This document shows, piece by piece, positions 6,622-8,478 of a stretch of DNA of 8,478 nucleotides. Where the stretch lies: the NCBI GenBank assembly GCA_024231375.1, contig JAAEQP010000692.1:1-8478 (forward strand). Reading direction: 5' to 3'. The notes under the pieces are model-generated. The model saw only the letters and a list, made by a program, of their open reading frames with translations. It was not told where the DNA came from and did no database searches. The DNA comes from a bacterium. Its GTDB lineage: Bacteria; Hydrogenedentota; Hydrogenedentia; Hydrogenedentiales; SLHB01. The position numbers and the translations under genes are program-made. How positions within the stretch are numbered: the stretch's first letter is position 1; each line of letters starts with the position of its first letter.

Positions 6622-7494
6622 CTACCGGCCTCCGTCTTCGCGCAGGCTCAGCATGAGGCGCACCTCGCCCTTGCCAACCCCCAGTTCTTTGGCGATCTGG
6701 GCCACGGTCATGCCCGCATCGCTATATTCGTATACACGCGCCTGGACCGGTGGAACCCGCCCTCGTCCGTTTCCACGCCGCTTGGCGGGCTCGGCCTGAC
6801 CCGGGGGCGAGGGCGTTCCCGGGCTGGCGGGGCGCGGCGTTCCGGCGGCAGCCGGCGTGGGACTCTCGTCGGACAGGTTCAGGAGGGCGCGGAACGCCTC
6901 CCGGGCGGTCTCGGCGTCTTTGGGCTGTTCGGGGACTTCGTCCGGCACTTCGAACGCCATCGGGTCCGGGGCATCGCCTCCGAAATCGAGGCCGACCCAG
7001 TCGTCCGTCGTTTCGCTGGATGGGTCGGGCGCGATGGGCGGGGCGAGCACGTGAAGCAGGGGCGAGTCGCCCTTCTCCTCGGGCTCCTCGTCGTCGGCCT
7101 GGATGGCCTTCCCCACCAAGACGCCTTCCCCGCGGGTCTTGGCCGTGCCGGCCTTCAGGGCTTGGACGTCCCGCGCAACGGTTTCCACCGAACTGCGCAA
7201 AGATTCCAGATCCTTCATGGCGGTATCGACGGTGTCCTTGATGAAGCGTACTTTCTTGTTGAGGCTCTGGTTGAGCTTGCGGGCGAGACCTTTCTGTTCC
7301 TCGAGAATGTCGCGCATCGTCTGGAACAGGATCATCATGTTGGCGAGGTCGTCGCGGGCGTCGGAGCGGGGGGCCTTCCCGGCCTGGCGCTCGCGGAAGT
7401 ACAGGAACAGGACGACGAGGAATGGCACGAGCAGCAACAAGACGAGCCCCGCCGTGTAGAACCCGTTCTGTAGAAACGCCAAGAAGTCCGCCAT
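6622..7494 (-). CDS. SwrB/YlxL-like membrane-anchored coiled-coil protein with C-terminal helix-turn-helix-like module
   Basis: 290 residues from the ATG at 7494. An in-frame ATG at 7509 would add five residues but has no ribosome site, whereas AGAGGG (7498-7503) precedes the shorter start. Residues 14-34 are a single membrane helix followed by the basic stretch RERQAGK, so the bulk should be cytoplasmic. Residues 47-115 are a predicted coiled coil, about 125-248 an acidic then Pro-rich linker, and 253-286 a helix-turn-helix-like module (VYEYSDAGMTVAQIAKEL, then GVGKGEVRLML). This architecture matches the SwrB/YlxL family (DUF6115 in Pfam, from memory), encoded just after sigD in Bacillus. 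There SwrB promotes swarming and helps flagellar basal-body and export-apparatus assembly. The gene lies one gene after sigma-28 here too, so context and architecture agree. The terminal module may bind protein rather than DNA, since the protein is membrane-tethered (inference). Confidence 0.78.
   Translation of the reverse strand: MADFLAFLQNGFYTAGLVLLLLVPFLVVLFLYFRERQAGKAPRSDARDDLANMMILFQTMRDILEEQKGLARKLNQSLNKKVRFIKDTVDTAMKDLESLRSSVETVARDVQALKAGTAKTRGEGVLVGKAIQADDEEPEEKGDSPLLHVLAPPIAPDPSSETTDDWVGLDFGGDAPDPMAFEVPDEVPEQPKDAETAREAFRALLNLSDESPTPAAAGTPRPASPGTPSPPGQAEPAKRRGNGRGRVPPVQARVYEYSDAGMTVAQIAKELGVGKGEVRLMLSLREDGGR
6629..6633 (-). promoter_or_regulatory. Strong ribosome binding site for the FliK-like gene
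   Basis: The minus strand reads GGAGG, eight bases, then the ATG at 6620. The site lies inside the last codons of the upstream SwrB-like gene, which ends one base before this start. It fixes the start and suggests coupled translation. Confidence 0.7.
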
Positions 7495-7513
7495 GGTCCC
7501 TCTCACCATTCAG

Positions 7514-7534
7514 AAAACGACGCGGCCGCGCCGC
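7514..7534 (-). terminator. Short GC hairpin followed by a four-T run
   Basis: In the 58-base gap the minus strand contains GCGGC-GCG-GCCGC, a five-pair GC stem with a three-base loop (7522-7534), then GTCG and TTTT (7514-7517). It is too short for a confident terminator, but it sits between two genes of one apparent operon and could attenuate transcription. It contains the palindrome GCGGCCGC, so part of the symmetry is simply that. Confidence 0.22.
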
Positions 7535-7552
7535 TGCACCTCGAAGAGCCGG

Positions 7553-7876
7553 TTACACGGAGACGTCGAGTTGGTGGGCCTCGCCGTCGCCGGAATGCGC
7601 CGTATTGCCCTGGGCCTTGTCCGCGTCCGCGTTGCCTTGGTCGCGGTGTCTCCGGCGTCCCATGAAGGGATTGCGCCGGTGGCCTTCCTCGTCCACCTCA
7701 TCGCTCTGCGTTTCGCGGGTTTCCTTCACCTGCTGTTCCTGCAGAATCCGCTCGTCCTCGGCCTCAGCAACAGCCCGTTGCTGCGCAGCCAAGGACAGCC
7801 GGCCCGCGATCTCCTGGATCCGCTCGACCGCCGTCGTTCGGGCAATCTCCGTCTGCATGTCCACAGGTTGAGGCAT
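7553..7876 (-). CDS. Small charged protein of unknown function in the flagellar operon
   Basis: 107 residues; I do not recognise the family. The ATG overlaps the sigma-28 stop as TGATG, and a near-perfect GGAGGTGA ribosome site (7880-7887) lies just upstream, so this is a real, well-translated gene. Residues about 8-53 look like one long amphipathic helix rich in Ala, Gln, Glu and Arg. Residues 54-66 are acidic, and a basic cluster at 69-78 reads NPFMGRRRHR. The C-terminal 30 residues are polar (Asp, Gly, His, Asn, Ala) and probably disordered. There is no signal peptide, membrane helix or cysteine. Its place between sigma-28 and the SwrB-like gene suggests a flagellar or export-related role, such as a chaperone, an anti-sigma-like factor or an assembly adaptor. 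All of these are guesses; FlgM similarity is not evident. Confidence 0.82.
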   Translation of the reverse strand: MPQPVDMQTEIARTTAVERIQEIAGRLSLAAQQRAVAEAEDERILQEQQVKETRETQSDEVDEEGHRRNPFMGRRRHRDQGNADADKAQGNTAHSGDGEAHQLDVSV

Positions 7877-8478
7877 CAGTCACCTCCACGGACGGCCTTT
7901 CGTAGCGCCTTCAGAGCCGCGCCGTGAACCTGACACACGCGCGACTCCGAAACCTCAAGCACAGCGCCTATCTCTTTCAGAGTCAACTCTTCGTAGTAAT
8001 ACAAGTTTAGCACTTTTTGCTGCTGATCGGCCAGTTGCATGATGGCCTGAACGAGTCTTTCCTGCTTTTCTCGTTCCAGGGCCTCGTCTTCGGGAGTCTT
8101 CGCCATGGCGTCGGCAGTGACATCCACCTTGCGGCCTTCTTCACGGTCCTCAGACGGCAGATAGTCGTCCAGTGAAAGGACTTGCGCGGTTTGGAGTTGG
8201 GCCATGGTGTCGTCGACATGGTCTTCGGTGGTGCCGAGTTCCTCGGCGATGCACTCGGTTGAGGGCTCCGCCCCTTGCTCTTGCCGAAGCTTCTCCCGGG
8301 CATGCCCCACCTTACGGGCCATGGCGCGCAACGAGCGAGGCGCCCAGTCGAGCGACCGGATCTGGTCGATAATGGCCCCTCGAATCCGAATGGATGCGTA
8401 GGTGGTGAACTTAATCTCTTGACGGTGGTCGTACTTCTGGACAGCGTCCAGCAGCCCCAACACTCCCCATCCCACCAG
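7876..8478 (-). CDS. fliA: RNA polymerase sigma factor sigma-28 (FliA/WhiG family), 5'-truncated
   Basis: The frame stays open through the window edge at 8478, and the GTG at 8475 falls inside region 2, so the N-terminus (region 1.2 and the start of region 2, perhaps 50-60 residues) is missing. What remains, about 200 residues, shows region 2 (GVLGLLDAVQKYD, then IKFTTYASIRIRGAIID), the typical flagellar-sigma link QIRSLDWAPRSLR, region 3 at about residues 50-95 (MARKVGHAREKL, then EPSTECIAEELGTTEDHVDD), and region 4 with the helix-turn-helix LTLKEIGAVLEVSESRVCQVH. The RSLDW-PRS motif separates FliA/SigD/WhiG from general sigma factors. It directs RNA polymerase to late flagellar and chemotaxis promoters, usually held in check by FlgM until the hook is finished. 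The next four genes on this strand are flagellar or co-encoded with it. FliA is favoured over the sporulation role of WhiG because of this context. Confidence 0.95.
   Translation of the reverse strand: MVGWGVLGLLDAVQKYDHRQEIKFTTYASIRIRGAIIDQIRSLDWAPRSLRAMARKVGHAREKLRQEQGAEPSTECIAEELGTTEDHVDDTMAQLQTAQVLSLDDYLPSEDREEGRKVDVTADAMAKTPEDEALEREKQERLVQAIMQLADQQQKVLNLYYYEELTLKEIGAVLEVSESRVCQVHGAALKALRKAVRGGD
7880..7887 (-). promoter_or_regulatory. Near-consensus ribosome binding site for the small flagellar-operon protein
   Basis: The minus strand reads GGAGGTGA, then three bases, then the ATG at 7876 (six bases from the GGAGG core). It sits within the last codons of the sigma factor gene and is the strongest such site in the window. 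Confidence 0.75.

Noticed and set aside
6397..7473. 358-codon open frame on the plus strand over the FliK-like and SwrB-like genes
   Set aside because: It spans two genes with domain-level support on the other strand. Its sequence is low-complexity Gly/Arg/Val-rich without family features, as expected of a codon-bias shadow.
7495..7509. Upstream ATG of the SwrB-like gene at 7509
   Set aside because: No purine-rich ribosome site precedes it, while AGAGGG precedes the ATG at 7494, which begins closer to the membrane helix.
1..8478. Search for defence systems, CRISPR, insertion sequences, tRNA or attachment sites
   Set aside because: No direct-repeat arrays, transposase motifs, terminal inverted repeats or cloverleaf-like sequences were seen. 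All long frames are explained by signalling, flagellar or phosphatase genes.

Overview
The window is a gene-dense, GC-rich stretch (judged by eye, not computed) from a flagellated bacterium. It has no tRNA, rRNA, CRISPR array, insertion sequence or other sign of mobility that I can see. Seven protein genes fill almost all of it. The largest non-coding gaps are 75 bases (4798-4872) and 58 bases (7495-7552). Taxonomy cannot be fixed from sequence alone. The mix of a GC-rich genome, a flagellar cassette with a SwrB/YlxL-like protein, multi-PAS kinases and a receiver protein with a four-cysteine tail suggests a little-cultured phylum (for example Hydrogenedentota, Planctomycetota or a relative) rather than a model proteobacterium. 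That is a weak inference.

Layout from left to right. Bases 1-1296 (+) hold the 3' part of a purple-acid-phosphatase-like metallophosphoesterase that enters from outside the window. It ends 13 bases from the end of a convergent gene, and everything to its right lies on the minus strand. Read in the direction of transcription (high to low coordinates), the minus strand carries: the 3' part of the flagellar sigma factor sigma-28 (FliA/WhiG type, 8478-7876); a 107-residue protein of unknown function (7876-7553); a membrane-anchored, coiled-coil SwrB/YlxL-like protein with a C-terminal helix-turn-helix-like module (7494-6622); a FliK-like hook-length-control-type protein (6620-5196); and a short FlhB C-terminal-domain homologue, FhlB/YlqH type (5199-4873). 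After 75 bases come a membrane sensor histidine kinase with CHASE4, HAMP, three PAS domains and a HisKA_2-type kinase core (4797-1939), then a response regulator whose output region is a coiled coil plus a C-x2-C...C-x2-C module (1942-1310).

The minus-strand genes are tightly coupled. Sigma-28 and the small protein overlap as TGATG. The SwrB-like and FliK-like genes are 1 base apart. FliK-like/FhlB and kinase/regulator each overlap as ATGA. The five flagellar genes therefore look like the end of a flagellar/chemotaxis operon: late-gene sigma factor, a possible assembly factor for the export apparatus, and a hook-length/substrate-switch pair. The two-component pair follows on the same strand and may be partly co-transcribed with it, although a weak hairpin lies in the gap.

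The least described parts are the 107-residue protein and the regulator's four-cysteine output module. A PAS domain in the kinase also carries a histidine at the position of the FixL haem ligand. I see no evidence for a wholly new defence or mobile system.
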